Shown here in pieces: positions 49,001-61,510 of a stretch of DNA of 64,000 nt. Numbering within the stretch: position 1 is the stretch's first letter; the number at the start of each line of letters is the position of its first letter. The stretch is taken from the NCBI GenBank assembly GCA_023053685.1, contig JALIGW010000001.1, positions 224,276,434 to 224,340,433 on the forward strand. The letters run 5' to 3'. The DNA is from Diadophis punctatus similis. Taxonomy: Eukaryota > Chordata > Lepidosauria > Squamata > Dipsadidae. The translations under genes were made by a program, and so were the position numbers. Under the pieces are notes generated by a model, which worked only from the letters and a program-made list of their open reading frames with translations, did not search any database and was not told the origin of the DNA.

Positions 49001-51152
49001 TTTTTTCTTCGAGAAAACTTTACAGGGTCTGTTTGCAACCAGGCGAATCTGTGGAACAGTATTTAAATGAAATGCAAAGTTTATTTTTGGACTTAGAACA
49101 ACATGGGATTAAATTCCCTGAGTCCCAGAAGGTTTTACTGGTGTTGAACAATTTAGATAAAACCTGGGACACAGTTTCTGCGATATTTGAGTGTAAGGAA
49201 GAGCAAGACTTAAATTTTGAGGCTTTAATGGCATGCTTGCTTAATGAGGAAGAAAAGTGCCATTTTAGGAGCAGCCACGAGGAGGTGAAATTCCTGAGGA
49301 GGAGGTCCAGACTGCAAGTCTCCGGAGAAGGAACAAGCAGCAGATGGGACCAAATAACAACACAGGAAAGACTGTGCAAGCAGAAAGCTCAGCAAGAGAG
49401 AAATTGCAACATTTGCGGTGCAAGCACACATCTGAAAAGGAACTGTTTGCAGAGGAACAATTTGCAACAAAGGACAAATGTGCAAGCAAAGAAAACTGAT
49501 TTGCAAAAGGAACATTTTGGTGTTGCAAAAGTTTGCTATAGCAATAACAGAGACAAGTGGCTAATAGACAGTGGGGCAAGTCAAACAATTGTTAATGGCT
49601 CTGAATTATTTACAGGTTTGTTCCAGTAGCTCAAGAAGCTGTAGCCTTCGCAAATGGCCAGAAGGCAAAAGTTATTGGAAGAGGCGGTGTGAAAATTCCA
49701 TATTTGGTATCAAGGTTTACAGATGTGTTATGTGTACCTGAGATGGAACATAATTTGTTAAGTGTGTCTAATTTAGACAAGCAAGGTTTTGAGACCACTT
49801 TTGTAAATGGGAAGTGTCTCATCAAAAGGAATGGGAATATATGTGCACAAGACATAAAGGAGGATAAATCTTTATGTATTGCAGGGACAAAAGGTTCGAT
49901 GTTCCCAGATATTTAAGAATGTTGCAGAGCATGATTCGTGTATTCATCTCCTGCATAGATGGCCATGCTAGCTTTAAGGTTTTCCAACAAATGCAAGAGT
50001 TTGCAGAAGGGCTAAATTTGAAGGGCTGCAAGGCATATTTGGACTGTACAGTATGCAAAGCATTGAAGTCCAAGGCATTCCCAGTTAGCAAATATAGCAC
50101 AAGACAAACAAAGAGAGATCTAGAGCTGGTTCATGCAGATCTGGTGGGACCTATGCAAGCAGTTTGGGAGGAGCAAAGTATGCGCTGGTCATTGTCGATG
50201 ATTACAGTAGGTTTGGGTTTTGCTACTTGCTTAAGAGTAAAACAGAGGTGCTACAGCAATTTTAAAAATGGGTAAGCTTTGTAGAGAGAAGGTACAAACA
50301 ACAGGTGTGTCAGTTGCAAACTGACAGAGGTACTGAATTTATGTCAACAAAATTTCAACAATGGTTGGGACAGTTGGAATAAAACACAGATGTACAAATC
50401 CTTACACAGCAGCAGAGAACGGCGTGGCTGAAAGAAGGAATGGTGTTTTGCAAACAATAAAAGATTCATTACTGGCGGATTCTGGTTTGAGTGGGTCATA
50501 TTGGGGTGAAGCCATATTGACTGCCAATTATTTAGTTAATAGGCTGTGGAGTTCCTCCATTAATAATACTCCATATGCAATTCTATATGGGAGAAAGCCA
50601 TCTCTGGCACATTTAAGAATCTTTGGAAGTACTGCATGGGTACATATTCCGAAGGCAATCAGAAGAAAGGGACATCAAAAGGCTAAAAAGCTCAGGTGTG
50701 TGGGCTATGAGCCAGGGTCAAAAGGATATCGCTTTAAGCGATGGAAGTAAAATAATTGTAATTTCAATTTCTGCTAGTTTTGCAGAACAAAATTGGGACA
50801 GAATTAATGCAAATTCTGGGTATGTTCACTTAGTGGCGGTGATCTATTTAATGACAATAACTCATCTAAAGATGGAAAATTGCTTATTGAAGATGTCAAT
50901 GTTTAGGGAGGAGAGGCTGAACAAGACATGAAGCCAGAAAGGCTTGAAACACAGGAGCAACCAATGCCACGTAGGTCAGAGCGATGTAACAAAGGGATTC
51001 CGCCTGACAGGTATTCTGCCAGCAAGGTAAAAGTATGTAATGTGTGGTATGAGCCAAGAAGTTATAAAGAAGTATTGGCATTACCAAAAGCTGAACAAGA
51101 AAGATGGAAGGAGGCCATGGATGAAATCCATGGGAGACCAATGACACTTTGA
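46031..51152 (+). pseudogene. Copia-2 gag-pol, interrupted and broken
   Basis: Gag opens MAAMEFKESSVPRLGQKNYI and is cut by the L1. It resumes at about 49011 (PGESVEQYLNEMQSLFLDL, VLNNLDKTWDTV), so roughly 60-90 residues are lost. Next come the CCHC knuckle CNICGASTHLKRNC, the protease motif WLIDSGASQTIV, and PEMEHNLLSVSNLDKQGF. Integrase has LVHADLVGPM, AAENGVAERRNGVLQ and FGSTAWVHIP. RT entry is RRSERCNKGIPPDRY and QERWKEAMDEI, after which similarity ends. Frame changes occur near 49630, 49920, 50160-50280, 50340 and 50750-50930. Confidence 0.85.
46098..49010 (-). mobile_element. L1 LINE, 5'-truncated (minus), in copia-2 gag
   Basis: The A-rich 3' end is at 46098-46170. ORF2 remnants on the minus strand, right to left: KTPGPDGIPAEYYKEL and IPHSWTEALITIIPKDA (near 48800-48690), FASIMAERLKKTLIEIIHP and NLNWDFITNQ. 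Near 47900-47720 it has KWNKLQISLIGRIAAIKM, and further on FSGMEAITHPNTTNL. The Cys-rich C-terminal domain has YYRWHLPPARLAKMY and MWWTCPKIKNFW. The frame is broken in several places. Confidence 0.88.
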
Positions 51153-52162
51153 ATGATTTCAGCCTTACCTGATAAATCTGGAAGTTGATGAGCATCAACA
51201 TCTGCAACAAAAGATAGACTAGAATTAGTGAAATACACATTATAAAAATGGGTATGTCATAGAGTATTTTTTTAAAAAAATTAGTAAATGCATGGGTTTA
51301 TAACTTCTATGAATGTCTAGCAATGTCACTTAGACTTATATACCACTTCACAGTGATTTATAGCCCTTTTTAAATGGTTTACAAAGTAAGCATCTAATCT
51401 GTCAGGTCCTGGTGATTTATATTTGTCAAGATCAGACAGGTGTTCTCTTACCATTTTCTTGCTTATTTTAATTTTTATTTCTAGGCTGTCTTTTACAGTT
51501 ATGTTTTGGGTAGATTGGGCTATAGTTTCTTTTTTCATGAAGACTGATGCAAAGAATGAGTTAAGTAGCTCTGCTTTCTTTCTACTGCCTGTTACTTCCT
51601 TGTCATCTTCTCTCTTTAGTGGACCGACTCTTTCCTTGACTTTTTCCTTGTTATTTATATGTTGAAAGAAACTTTTTAAATTATTTTTTACTTTTGTTTA
51701 TTTCCATATTTTGTACTTGTCCTTTTTGTCTTTCAGTTTATCAAAGAGATCTTTGTATAACCATGCTGGTTTCTTCTTGGATTTGTTTTTCTTTTTCAGT
51801 GGTATTGTACTAGGGTGGGCTTTTATGATCGTATTTTTCAGAGTTTCCCGTGCTTCTTGAGTTGTTTTCCCTGTAGGATTTTTATCCATGGAATCTTTCC
51901 TGGACTGTCTCTGAGTTTGTTAAAATCAGCTCTTTTAAAGATTAAGACACTGGTTGGATTATGTTCTATTACTTGTGTTTGCATTGTATTGAATTATATT
52001 ATCATGTGGTCACTCTCACCCAAAGTTTCAGCAACTTCAACTCCCTCTATCACTTCTCTATTAGTAAGAACTAGGTCTGGTATAGCTTTTTCTCTAGTTC
52101 CCTCCTCTGCCCTCCCATCCTCTTAGGATAACAAAATTGTTGGATAGGTTGGTTAGAGATCT

Positions 52163-55100
52163 GTTTGAACTCTCCCTTGCTGCCCTGGAATGGGACAACT
52201 CCATGCCACTAGCTTGGTGTGGCCTGCTGGTGGTGGTCTTCTTGCCACTACCAAGTCTCCTCTGCTAACTTGGTACTATTTCTTCACAGGACATCTCAAC
52301 ACTGGAAATTCACTTTTGGGATTACTTCCTGCAGGCGCTGGATGGACAGCTGGGTGAGTTAGCAAGTGAGTGAGCACGCGGGCTGTCAGAGGGGAGCAAC
52401 AATGGGTGGGCACTGGATGGAGAGCAGGCATGAGGGTGAGCAAACGGGCTGTCAGAAGGTGGCAGTGGTAGGTTGGCTTTGCCCTGAACACTGAACTGGC
52501 AGTTCAGCTGCAGCAGAGGAAGGGGTGCAGGTGGGGAGGAAGTGGCAGGGGGGCTTCCTATTTTGCCACTCCTCGCCAGTGCCTCTGCACCTTGGGGCGC
52601 TCCAGTTGGGAAGCAAGTGAACAGGTTTTCAGAGGGCAGCATAGCAGCAGCACTGAGTGGGGTACTTCTCATTTTGACCCTCTTACCATCGCTGTTGCCT
52701 CTGCAAATTGGCTCTGGACCGAATGGCCAGCTTGGCTGTGGTGGTGTGCGGGCAGTGGGCTTCTGCCACTCTGCAAGTTTTTAAAGTGCCATGGTCCTTC
52801 CAGTTTCTTTCTATGCTGCGGCTTTGCCAGGTTTTTTTTAGTGATACACCTCTGCATCTTTGGTTTTTTTTTTGACAATTTTTTTTATTTTCTCCATCAC
52901 TTCATATACAATTTAATACACATACTGTATACCTTAAGATATTACAATAAAAAATACATATTTTTTCAATATAATCAATCATTCAAAGATCAATGTCTTA
53001 TTCAACACTTGCCTCCTCAGTCATCAATTTGTTATACTTTATTCCATTACACTCCCCTCTCTCTATCTCCAACTTCTCCTCCTACTTTCTAACTCCTTCC
53101 CTCTTTCTCTACCTTCTCTACACCTTCTCTTCTTCCCCTTCTACTTCCTCTTTCACTTTCTTTACCTTTCCTTGAGTGCTTTTTATACTAACTCATTTTA
53201 TATTTGACAGACTGATGTTAATCTCAATTTTAAACTAATCATATCTCTTTAAAAACAATTTTAACCATTATAATTATATTATTATTCTTTTTATGTAGTA
53301 CTTTCTTCTAGGTACATGCTGCTATTTCCATCTCACCTCCAAAAAAAAAGAAAAAAATCTAATTTTCTAATTTTGTCATCTGAGATGTTCACCAGTTCAT
53401 TTCAAATTTCCTTCCAAATTGACCGCTTTTCGCTTAACTTCTCAAGATATTTACTGTCTCCTACTTCTTAATTTTATGCCATATTGCTTCTTCTAATTCT
53501 TTAGTCTCTTTATTCATCGTTTCTGTTTTTTATCCTTTCTTCTATCAAAAAACTAAATGCCCAATTATACTTTTAATTTCTCATATTAATCATCAAAATT
53601 CTTTAATTGTATCCACTCCATAATTTTACATTTAAACCACTCTCATATATAAAAATAGTACACAATCATAATATACCATAATATATAAAAAAATAGAAAG
53701 AAAAAGACAAAAATTGTAAAAAAAAGAAAATATAAAAAGGAAAGGAAAAGATCCAAATCAATTAACTTACCAAATCTCTGCTTAATAAATTTTTAAAGTA
53801 ATAAATGCTCATAGTATACCCCGTTCATTTTTAACATTTAGGTAATTTCCCTTAAGTTCTAATAATCATATTTATTCCATTTTTTCTCATATTGTCATTA
53901 TTTTATCCACATTATTCCAAGCAATTCCACAATATTAACCTTTATAAAATGAACAAAAGGAGGGGGAAAAAGATCTTTAAACTTCTAGCCAGATAGTTAT
54001 ATTAATTATATATATCAAAATATTTAATCAATTAACATACTTATCACAATTAAATCTAATATAGTAAGAAAAAAGGAAAAGGAAAAGAAGGTAAATAATA
54101 AAAAAACCATCATTTATAATATTTCAAAGTCTTCATCCATTCCCTTTTAATTTCCCAATTACTTCCATTTTATATATATATTTCCTCCATCCCCATTTCC
54201 TTAACTTCTTCCCTTTCTTTCGTTTACCTTCATACCCACGCCCTTTTTTCCCTCTTAAATCTACTATCTGTATGTATCTAGTTTTCCCCATTCCTTTTTT
54301 AAATTTTTTGTATCTTAAAATCTTCTTTCTCAATCTGAACATCATCATTTTTATTACCTTTATCTCTATTTTCACTGTTAATCCTAGTGGAATCGTTATA
54401 AATCTCAACATAATCATTAATCAATATTACATTTTCAGTGTTCTTTCCCTTTTCATCATCATTTATGATATTTCCATTAATCTTCTTGCCTTCATCTGTT
54501 ATTCTTTCCTTTTCCTTTTCCATGCTTTCCCCTTTCTCCATTGCGTCCAATCCAAAGCGTGTTCTTAAATCTCTAAACAAACCTTTCAACAATTCAGCCA
54601 TTTCTTTGTAATCAATATCCCCCATATTTTCAGAATTATGTTTCTCAAATCTAAACTCTTATAAATGAGCTCCAACTATTAGTTGGGGTCTGCCTGTGCC
54701 ACAAAGCAAATTTTTTTCAAAAAGTTCCAAGAGTTTTTAACAATCGTTTATTTCTTTATCAGCAAGATCACAAATCACCAAATTTTTATAGTCCTTCCAG
54801 ATGCTAATAATAATATATTTCACAGCCTTTTTAATTATCTTCTAGTAAAATCTCACCAATTAGATCCTTTTAATTTCCATTTAGTTGTTACAAGCCCAAA
54901 TCTTTCTTGCAGTTCCTTTGTTGTTAAAATTCAATCCAATTTAGTTCTTATCCAGCTCAGTCCAAATATCTTTCTTTTCTACAGTAACAAGTTGCTCTGT
55001 TCAAAAACAACAGCTGTCAAAACATTCCTGGTAATATTTCTGGTAATATCCCACGCTTACAATAGCTCCTCCAACCAGCAGATGGCTCTGTTTCAATCTC

Positions 55101-56402
55101 TCAACTCGGTCTTTTATTATTATAATCCAATTCTTCCGTTTTTAAATCAATTCCACCGACCAAATTGCTTTCCTTTAAATTCCAGATCTTTAAAACTAAA
55201 ACTCCAAATCCTCAATCAATTGAGCTCTAGTTATAATTCTGTTTAGGAAAAAAAATTTCACTCTATACTCTCCATATGCCAAACAGCCACTCCTTCACTT
55301 CCAGTCCTTTTGTTCCCCTTTATTATGGCCAAGTAAAATTTCTTAAAGCTTTCTCCAGAAATATCACTCACCAGCTTCTACTGTCTTCTTCACACTCACT
55401 AGCACATCGCTTTTAATTTGCTTTCCCAGGAGACTCCAACTCGCCAATTCAATCCTTTCAGATGTGACCGCCGCGGCTAAGGACGATGCTTTGGAACGCC
55501 GCCAGTCGAGGAGACTGAACTGGCTCCCTGGGGGGTTTGCCACCCCCTCCAGTCCGCCAGCAGGCACTCCTCTTCTTCACCACCCCTCCTGGGTGGCTCT
55601 GACCCAGTCCTGACTGGACCGGGCCCCCGGGCGATGCAGGTTCAGGGCTTTCCTACAGGACGTGGGGTAAGCTCCGTAGCGCAGTGACGCTGGCCACGCC
55701 TTCTCCTTTGAATTTTGCTTCTTATTCCTTTGCATCTATTTTTAAAGCACTATGACTCATTTTTTTCTATGCTATGGCTCTGCAAGATTTTTTTTAAAGT
55801 ACTGCTACCACATTGTGAGGTTTTTTTGTCTTATAGATGGGTGACAGTGTTGTAAAAAAACAACTTGCAGAGCTGCAGCGCTTTCAAAAAAACTTGCAAA
55901 GCCACAGCATGGGCAAAAAATCTGACAGAGCTGCAGAGCTTAAAAAAATCTTGCAGAGTGAAAGACGCCTTAGTGCCGCCCACATCCCACCACATCCAAA
56001 CTGCCCGTTTGGGTTGAAGCCAAGGCTCAGAGGCAATGGAGAGAGGTCAAAATAGGAAGCCTCTGCCTACCGCTGCCTTCCCGTCCTCTACCCCATCCCC
56101 CACTGCAGCATTTGGGGTGGAGCCAACCTACCGACACCACCCTCTGACAGCCTGCTCCCTCACCCTTCCACCCAGCTCTCCTTCAGCACCCCACCCAATA
56201 CCTCTCCCCTCTGACAGCCCACTCGCCCACTTGCTTACATGGCTCTCCATCCAGCACCTGCATGAATTATCCCTGCAGCGAATTTCCTGTGTTGAGATAT
56301 CCTGTGAAGAAATGGCAGCTCTGAGTTGACAGAGGGGACTTGGAGGTGGTGAGAAGGCTGCCCCCAGCTGGCCATGCCGAGCTAGCAACATCGAGTAATC
56401 AT
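52163..56402. mobile_element. Long foldback DNA element split by an L1
   Basis: Left arm about 52200-52860 and right arm about 55726-56392 are inverted copies. For example TTTCTTCACAGGACATCTCA at 52270 faces the inverted TATCCTGTGAAGAAA at 56305. AGATCT (52157-52162) and AGATCC (56403-56408) flank it. The middle also has direct repeats of CTATGCTATGGCTCTGCAAG type. No transposase is seen. Without the L1 it is about 1.4 kb. Confidence 0.75.
52863..55725 (-). mobile_element. L1 LINE with 5' UTR, internally deleted (minus)
   Basis: The 3' end is an A-run at 52863-52890 on the minus strand. The 5' UTR at 55725-55400 is GC-rich and carries an open Arg-Leu-type frame. A small acidic open frame at 54625-54299 (MGDIDYKEMAELLKGLF start) may be the L1 ORF1 N-terminus. 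The rest is AT-rich and broken. TGCATCT near both edges suggests a target duplication. Confidence 0.65.
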
Positions 56403-56605
56403 AGATCCCTTGCTGCAGAGTTTGTCTCCCAGTTGATATCAGGATAGTTACAGTCTCCCATTACTACTGTGGTATACTTCCTATATATATTTATTAACTG
56501 GCTGGCAAAAAGTTCATCTATTTCTTCTGATTGCTTGGGTGGCCGGTAGTATACACCTATGACAATGTCACTTTTTTTCCCTTTTAACATGTTTAACATA
56601 TTAAC

Positions 56606-56745
56606 AGAGTTGGAAGGGACCTTGCAGGTCATCTAGTCCAACCCCCTGCCCAAGCAGGAGACCCCACATCTGCCTCTACCTAGGATAGAACTCACAACCT
56701 CCTGATTGTAAGGCAAGAGCTCCATCTCTAGGCCACAGCAGCTTT
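56606..56745 (-). mobile_element. tRNA-SINE with a CR1 tail (minus)
   Basis: A box TGTGGCCTAGAGATGGAGC, B-box region GTTGTGAGTTCTATCC, then TTGGACTAGATGACCTGCAA and GTCCCTTCCAACTCTGTTA, which is the CR1 3' terminus seen at 17995-18035. Confidence 0.85.
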
Positions 56746-57224
56746 TTCATATTCATATTCATATGGTTTATATTCACCGATATACATTCTCAGGTTTTTT
56801 TATCTTTGATCATGCACATTTCTGTAGATATGTAGTGATTGCTTACATAAAGTGCAACTCCACCTCCTCGTGTTTGTTTCTTTTGAACAATTTGTATCCA
56901 TCCATCAGTATATTCCAGTCATGAGTTTAACTGCACCAAGTTTCTGTAATGGCAACTATATCATACCACCCTTGTGTACTATTGCTTCTAGTTCACCCTG
57001 CTTGTTCCCCAAACTTTGTATAAAAGCATCTGAGACATATGCCTGTTCATGTTTCCTGCATCTTCTACTTGGTGTTTGAGATTTTCTTTTTTCTCATCAC
57101 TATCTACCTCATTGTTTGATTTGTTTTCTTTGGGTTTATGATTTGTTTTGTGTTCTAGAGTTTCTAAAGATTGCTCACCCTCCCCCCTCAATTTTAGTTT
57201 TAAGCCCTTCTGATGAACCTGATA

Positions 57225-58202
57225 CAGGTAATGCCCGGGTTACGAGCATTCCCTTAGTGAATGTTCAAAGTTACGTGATAAGCACCCCATAGTGTTTACA
57301 AACTGTGAGATCATGTGAGATCGGCAGTGTGAGATCTCATGCTACTGATATTGTGTGATCTCGCATTTTAGGACTCTATTCTCTGCGAATTGAGGCATGG
57401 ACGTTTGCAAATAGAGAGAAAGCTTTGGTCCTTCAGGCCTTCCCTCCATTTGCCATTTCCTGTTGAAGCCTGTAGAGAGATTGCATTCCTGTAGGCTTTG
57501 GCAGTCCTTTGCAAAGTCCTTTGTTAGCACCAGCAGAGCTTGGAAGGGGCTGACGCCTCCCTCCGAAGCTTTGTTCCTACCAGCAAGGGCTTTTTGAAAA
57601 AAACTGATGAAGCTTACAGGGACGCAATCCTCAAGTGTTTGCCAATGAGAAAGGAGGCCCGGAGGCCCACACGCATCCTTCCAGGCCTCCTTGTTCACCA
57701 GAGATCCACTTGACGAGGCCTCCGGCGATAAAAAAGGAGACCCAAAGGCCCACCCGCTTCCTTCTGGGCCTCTTTTCTGCTTTTCTGCTGAGAGGGCTGC
57801 GTGCAGCCTCCTTTTTTGTTGCTGGAGTCGTCATCAAGCAAGAAAGGAAGAAGCAGGCAAAGAAAAAGGGTGGAGAGGAGACAGATCTTCATAAGGTAAG
57901 TCACCCGGGGTGGCAGGATGCAATTGTGGGGACCCCAGGGGAAGGAGAATGAGGTATCTGTGGGTCGGGGGAGACCTCGGGTGCTCTTAAGCAGGTGACC
58001 TGTTCCATCACTAGGCTCCCCCATGGCCTTCCCCGCCCTGAGATACCTCATGTGAACTTAACGAGCTGCACTTTCTGTTATTGAATGTGTGGGCGAAAGC
58101 AGGGAGTGATCTTGTTCAGGGTACGAGATTCACTCCCATGAATCCTCAGATTATGAATGGAATAGGCAGGCTCCATTACATTTGTAACTCGAGGACTACC
58201 TA
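57225..58202. mobile_element. Family P palindromic element, copy 3 (complete)
   Basis: Ends CAGGTAATGCCCGGGTTAC and the inverted GTAACTCGAGGACTACCTA, flanked by TA on both sides (57223-57224, 58203-58204). The right 340 bp match 11200-11562 and 14385-14737. Its internal 57640-57840 is a GC-rich inverted repeat. No transposase is seen. Confidence 0.85.
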
Positions 58203-59215
58203 TACATTTTCCCCTGTTTTTGTGAGCTGCAGCCCATCCCTTGCCAAGAGTCCTTCATATAGGTAATACAGTCCATGATCCAAAGTTCTCTTAGTGACAC
58301 CAACCCTTTAGCCAGAAGTTAATTTCTAGAATTCTTTTTTCCCTCAATTTGTGTTGACCTTCTGTTGGGAGTATGATGAGAACAACACTTGTGCTCCTAG
58401 TTCCTTAACTTTTTTGCCTAGTTGCTCATAATCTTTCAAATATTGTGTTCAGGTTCTTTGTTGTGTCATTCATCCCTATGTGAAGGAGGAGAAAAGGGTA
58501 GTTATCTGTTGGCCTAATTAGTTTGGTGAAATTCTCTTTGATTTTTGCTCCAAGGGGACAACATACCAACCTAGATTGAATGTCTGGTCTGCAGATAGCT
58601 GGTTGTGTTCATCTGAGAATATAATCTGCTATCATCAGCACTCGCCTTCCTATTTTGGGGGAGGCAGTCTGGGGTACTTTTCTGTTTATCACAGATGTGT
58701 TTGATAATGTGACTTTTCAAGAGATATTTGATGATGTCTCTTTTTTAGGTGTCTGCATGTGTTTGAGGGGGAGGTTGTGAGTTTACATGTTTTCATATAG
58801 GGGGAGAAATCGATTGCTCACTTGTAATGGGGCTACATTGAGATTGGTAAGATTGGGCAGTAGGGGCTTGATAGATGTATGCTGCTTCTTTCTTTGATTG
58901 TCGTGTTTCCTTCTATGTGTGACATGCCTCCATTTATCTTCCTCCAAAGGTTTAGCCACAGGGTCAATTCCTCTAGGAGTTGCTTTTTCATTATTTGGTT
59001 CGATTTGGATATAGCTTTGTTGCGTAGGTTGGAGTTTGGCTAGAGTTGCCTCTAAGATCCTTTCCTTTTTCTTCTAGTAGTCCATGTAGTTTACATTTAA
59101 TACATTTATAATTTGGGTATTCTTTGGGCATAAGCACATACATTGAACATACATTGCATACAACAATAGTGTCAGTCACTGTTCCATGAGTTTGTTTCTT
59201 TCTTTGCTGGTTGTT

Positions 59216-59809
59216 TTAAGGGTTAAAATATATATATATATAAGTAGGAGATTTTGTCTCAATATATATTTGAAGAAAAAATATAGTTTAAAAATGTTTC
59301 ATTTTGGTAGTTTATTGAAGGAATTAAGAGAATGCTGCCCCTTCTTTGTTCTCTGACGCCACCCAGCATTACATGCCCTGCTCTCTTCCCTAGTAGCAAC
59401 AATAGCATCACCACCTATAAGATACCTTAATATTGTATTACGTCAGGTAGGATGCGGGAAAAAAGGATGGATTAAATTAAACTTTTAAAGATCTCCCTTA
59501 CATTTAGATCAATGAACTAACAACTTTGGCTTGAACTTGGCCTATCCGTTTACTTTGACAGTGATAGGAAAATGCCAAGTTGAGTGACAGTACAGATCCT
59601 TCCCTTTGGTTTGATTCCAGGCTCAAGACAAGGAATCTCAGACTAGAAGGAAAGTCCCACTCAGAAATCCCAGGGAGCCACTGCCGATCCTAACCACCAC
59701 CAACAAATCAGATGAACAAGATTCAGTGGCAAAGAAATGATAATGGATCTTTATTGCCATTTGATCTTAAGTAGAGAGAACATGTCTGTAATATGTTGCG
59801 TTTTCTTAC
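59216..59809. other. Intron 1 of the NLRP-like gene, 5' part
   Basis: A short (TA)n at 59228-59242; nothing else recognised. Confidence 0.5.
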
Positions 59810-60080
59810 CTTTCTGTCCAGTTTCTTCAAGTTTTTTTGCAAGATCATTTCTGTTGCATTTTCGAAGGACAAGAATGCACACCTCTAGAGCATCTTCTGT
59901 ATAATGTTGAATCAGGAGATCTGCAACTTTTTTTTGATCAGCTTTGTCCAGTGAAGCTTCAGGAATGCTTGGCCTTCCATCATAATTAATTAATTTTAGC
60001 CTCCATTTAAATTCTGAAAATTGGCTGTCAATGAGTTCCTTCAATGCATTGTAAATATCTTCTTCCACTGTGTTATTCAT
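59810..60080 (-). CDS. NLRP-like gene, first coding exon: PYRIN (PYD) domain
   Basis: This exon codes for about 90 residues from the Met codon at 60080-60078. The pattern is that of a death-fold PYD: an N-terminal helix EDIYNALKELI, a basic FKWRLKL stretch, a middle block ADQKKVADLLIQHY and a final helix RNDLAKKLEE. PYDs bind the PYD of ASC. The exon closes at a GTAAGA donor (G at 59809). The last base G joins the first two bases of the NACHT exon to make an Asp codon. Upstream, a TTTTAATTTTAG acceptor ends at 60107, so 60081-60106 is probably 5' UTR of the same exon and a non-coding first exon lies further right. Reading past the donor adds only about 19 unrelated residues. Splicing straight to NACHT fits the phase, but a small linker exon cannot be excluded. 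Confidence 0.85.
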
Positions 60081-60106
60081 TTCTGCTATGAGGAATTATA
60101 TCTGAT

Positions 60107-60534
60107 CTAAAATTAAAATTAGAGAATTAAACTAATATGGAAAATGAAACTTGAAGGAAACAATATTAAAGTTAGTTCATTCACAAAGGCACAGCAGTTT
60201 ATTTATGATTTCATTCATACTGATTTGTGTATGTCACCTATTCCATACATTCTAGGCAGGCTATATTCCTAAAACATAGACAGCACTCATCCTGACCTGA
60301 CATGGCAAGCTATAACCAAGAAGCCTGTCCTTCAGGTTTTCACCTGTCTTTTCCAATGATGTGAACCCAGAGCTTTCCTCTTGATTTGCACATAATGGAC
60401 AGACAGATTCCCCTTGAAGTAGCATATTCCTGTTTGGAGCCACACTATTCAGAAGGTGCAAAAACACTGTAAACGGTTCCTTGTAGATTGTCCAAAAGGA
60501 AGCCATGGAAATGTACAGGGTGTTCTCTCACTAT
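60107..60534. other. Upstream intron or 5' flank of the NLRP-like gene
   Basis: Bases 60107-60119 form the T-rich acceptor of the PYD exon. An 81-codon minus-strand frame at 60506-60261 has no recognisable domain. Confidence 0.45.
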
Positions 60535-61510
60535 GTAATCCCATTTAGGTCATTCATAAGAACAAACACTGTAACTTCCATCCCTGAACCCAGATCAGAA
60601 GAGATGCCGATACGGAAGTTGGAGATGGAATGATAAGTATCCAAATGACGACTATATATATACAAAAAATAGTAAAAACAAATAGTAAAGGAAGAGGTAT
60701 AGAAAAAAGTGTGGAAAATAATAGAAAGCCAAGAAGATGAAAAAAGACTAAAAGAAGCTATTTCTGACCTTTTTTTACAATAATTACGATACCATTTCCC
60801 TCTCAAAATTACATAATATACCGTAGTTCCATTTCCTCAAATACAGTCCTTTTTAACCAGTAAATCCAGAAATCACAAGCTCATTTTTATCCATTTTGAG
60901 CAAAAAGTCTTTAAGGAGTTTTTAGTCTTTTATAAAGTGATTGTTCTTCCTTCCCTAATCAAACATGTCAATTTAGCCAGTTCTAAAAGTTCTACCATCT
61001 TTGTGATTCATCCCGCCATTGTGGCTATCTCTGTATTTTTCCATTTTTGCTTCCTGCAATTACCATGTATAAAACCAATGATCCATGAGTCTTTTGTAAT
61101 TGGCTATTCATAAGTCCTAGTAAGAAAAATTCTAGTTTCATCGGAATATTATTATTTTTTAATTCTCTGCATATATATTGGCATTCACTATTTCACTAGC
61201 CTGCCATGAATGGTAAACTGTCCCTTTATGGTTTCCACATTTTCAACAGCAGTTAGAAGTCCCTTCACAAATTTTAGATAAGGTGTCATATGCCAACAGT
61301 ACAACATAAAAAATTCTTTTAAAATTCTAAGATAGTGTGAATTTCACACCTTTTGACCACCATCTCCAATTGATCTATTTGTATGCTATAACCTAAATTC
61401 TTAGTCCATTTTATCATGCATTTTAGCTTGTCCCATTTCAAATCTCAACAAAAGTTTGTACATTTTTGCAGTTATATATTTACTGTATGTACATTATTCC
61501 ATTCCAAGAC
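60535..61510 (-). mobile_element. L1 LINE ORF2 3' fragment (minus)
   Basis: Broken minus-strand frames contain FLLGLMNSQLQKTHGSLVLYM, close to the L1 ORF2 C-terminal pattern, then KRLKTP and a terminal ELVISGF-like stretch. It is 5'-truncated and heavily mutated. Confidence 0.7.

Larger units (their letters stand above)
45346..51150 (+). mobile_element. Ty1/copia retrotransposon 2, with L1 and SINE insertions, 3'-truncated
   Basis: 5' LTR 45346-45910, primer site, gag start at 46031, then an L1 (46098-49010), then gag, zinc knuckle, protease, integrase and the RT entry to 51150. It belongs to a different family from copia-1: the motifs match in type but not in sequence. Confidence 0.85.
51390..59215 (-). 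mobile_element. CR1 LINE, one copy split by three insertions (minus)
   Basis: Pieces, 5' to 3' on the minus strand: ORF1 (59215-58205), ORF1/ORF2 junction and endonuclease (57222-56403, with a SINE), endonuclease end and linker (52162-51390). Insertions: family P element 57225-58202, SINE about 56606-56745, foldback element 52163-56402. The three pieces follow CR1 order without overlap, which supports one original copy. Its 3' part (RT core) is missing left of 51390. Confidence 0.82.
51390..59215 (-). pseudogene. CR1 ORF1 and ORF2 remnants
   Basis: ORF1: a paired-Cys zinc motif with CNVCSMYVLMP and YKCIKCKLHGLLEEK is coded near 59150-59080. ORF2 endonuclease: VIGVYYRPPKQSEEIDELF and VVMGDCNYPDINW near 56575-56410. 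After the foldback element come the ESDHMI motif (about 52020) and KSKKKPAWLYKDLFDKL (about 51780), then REHLSDLDKYKSPGPD (about 51440), just before the RT. Stops and frame changes are common. CR1 ORF2 makes an endonuclease-RT; ORF1 is a nucleic-acid-binding protein. Confidence 0.82.

Noticed and set aside
54133..54417. Lys-rich open frame as a host gene
   Set aside because: It lies inside an internally deleted L1 and is AT-rich with no domain.
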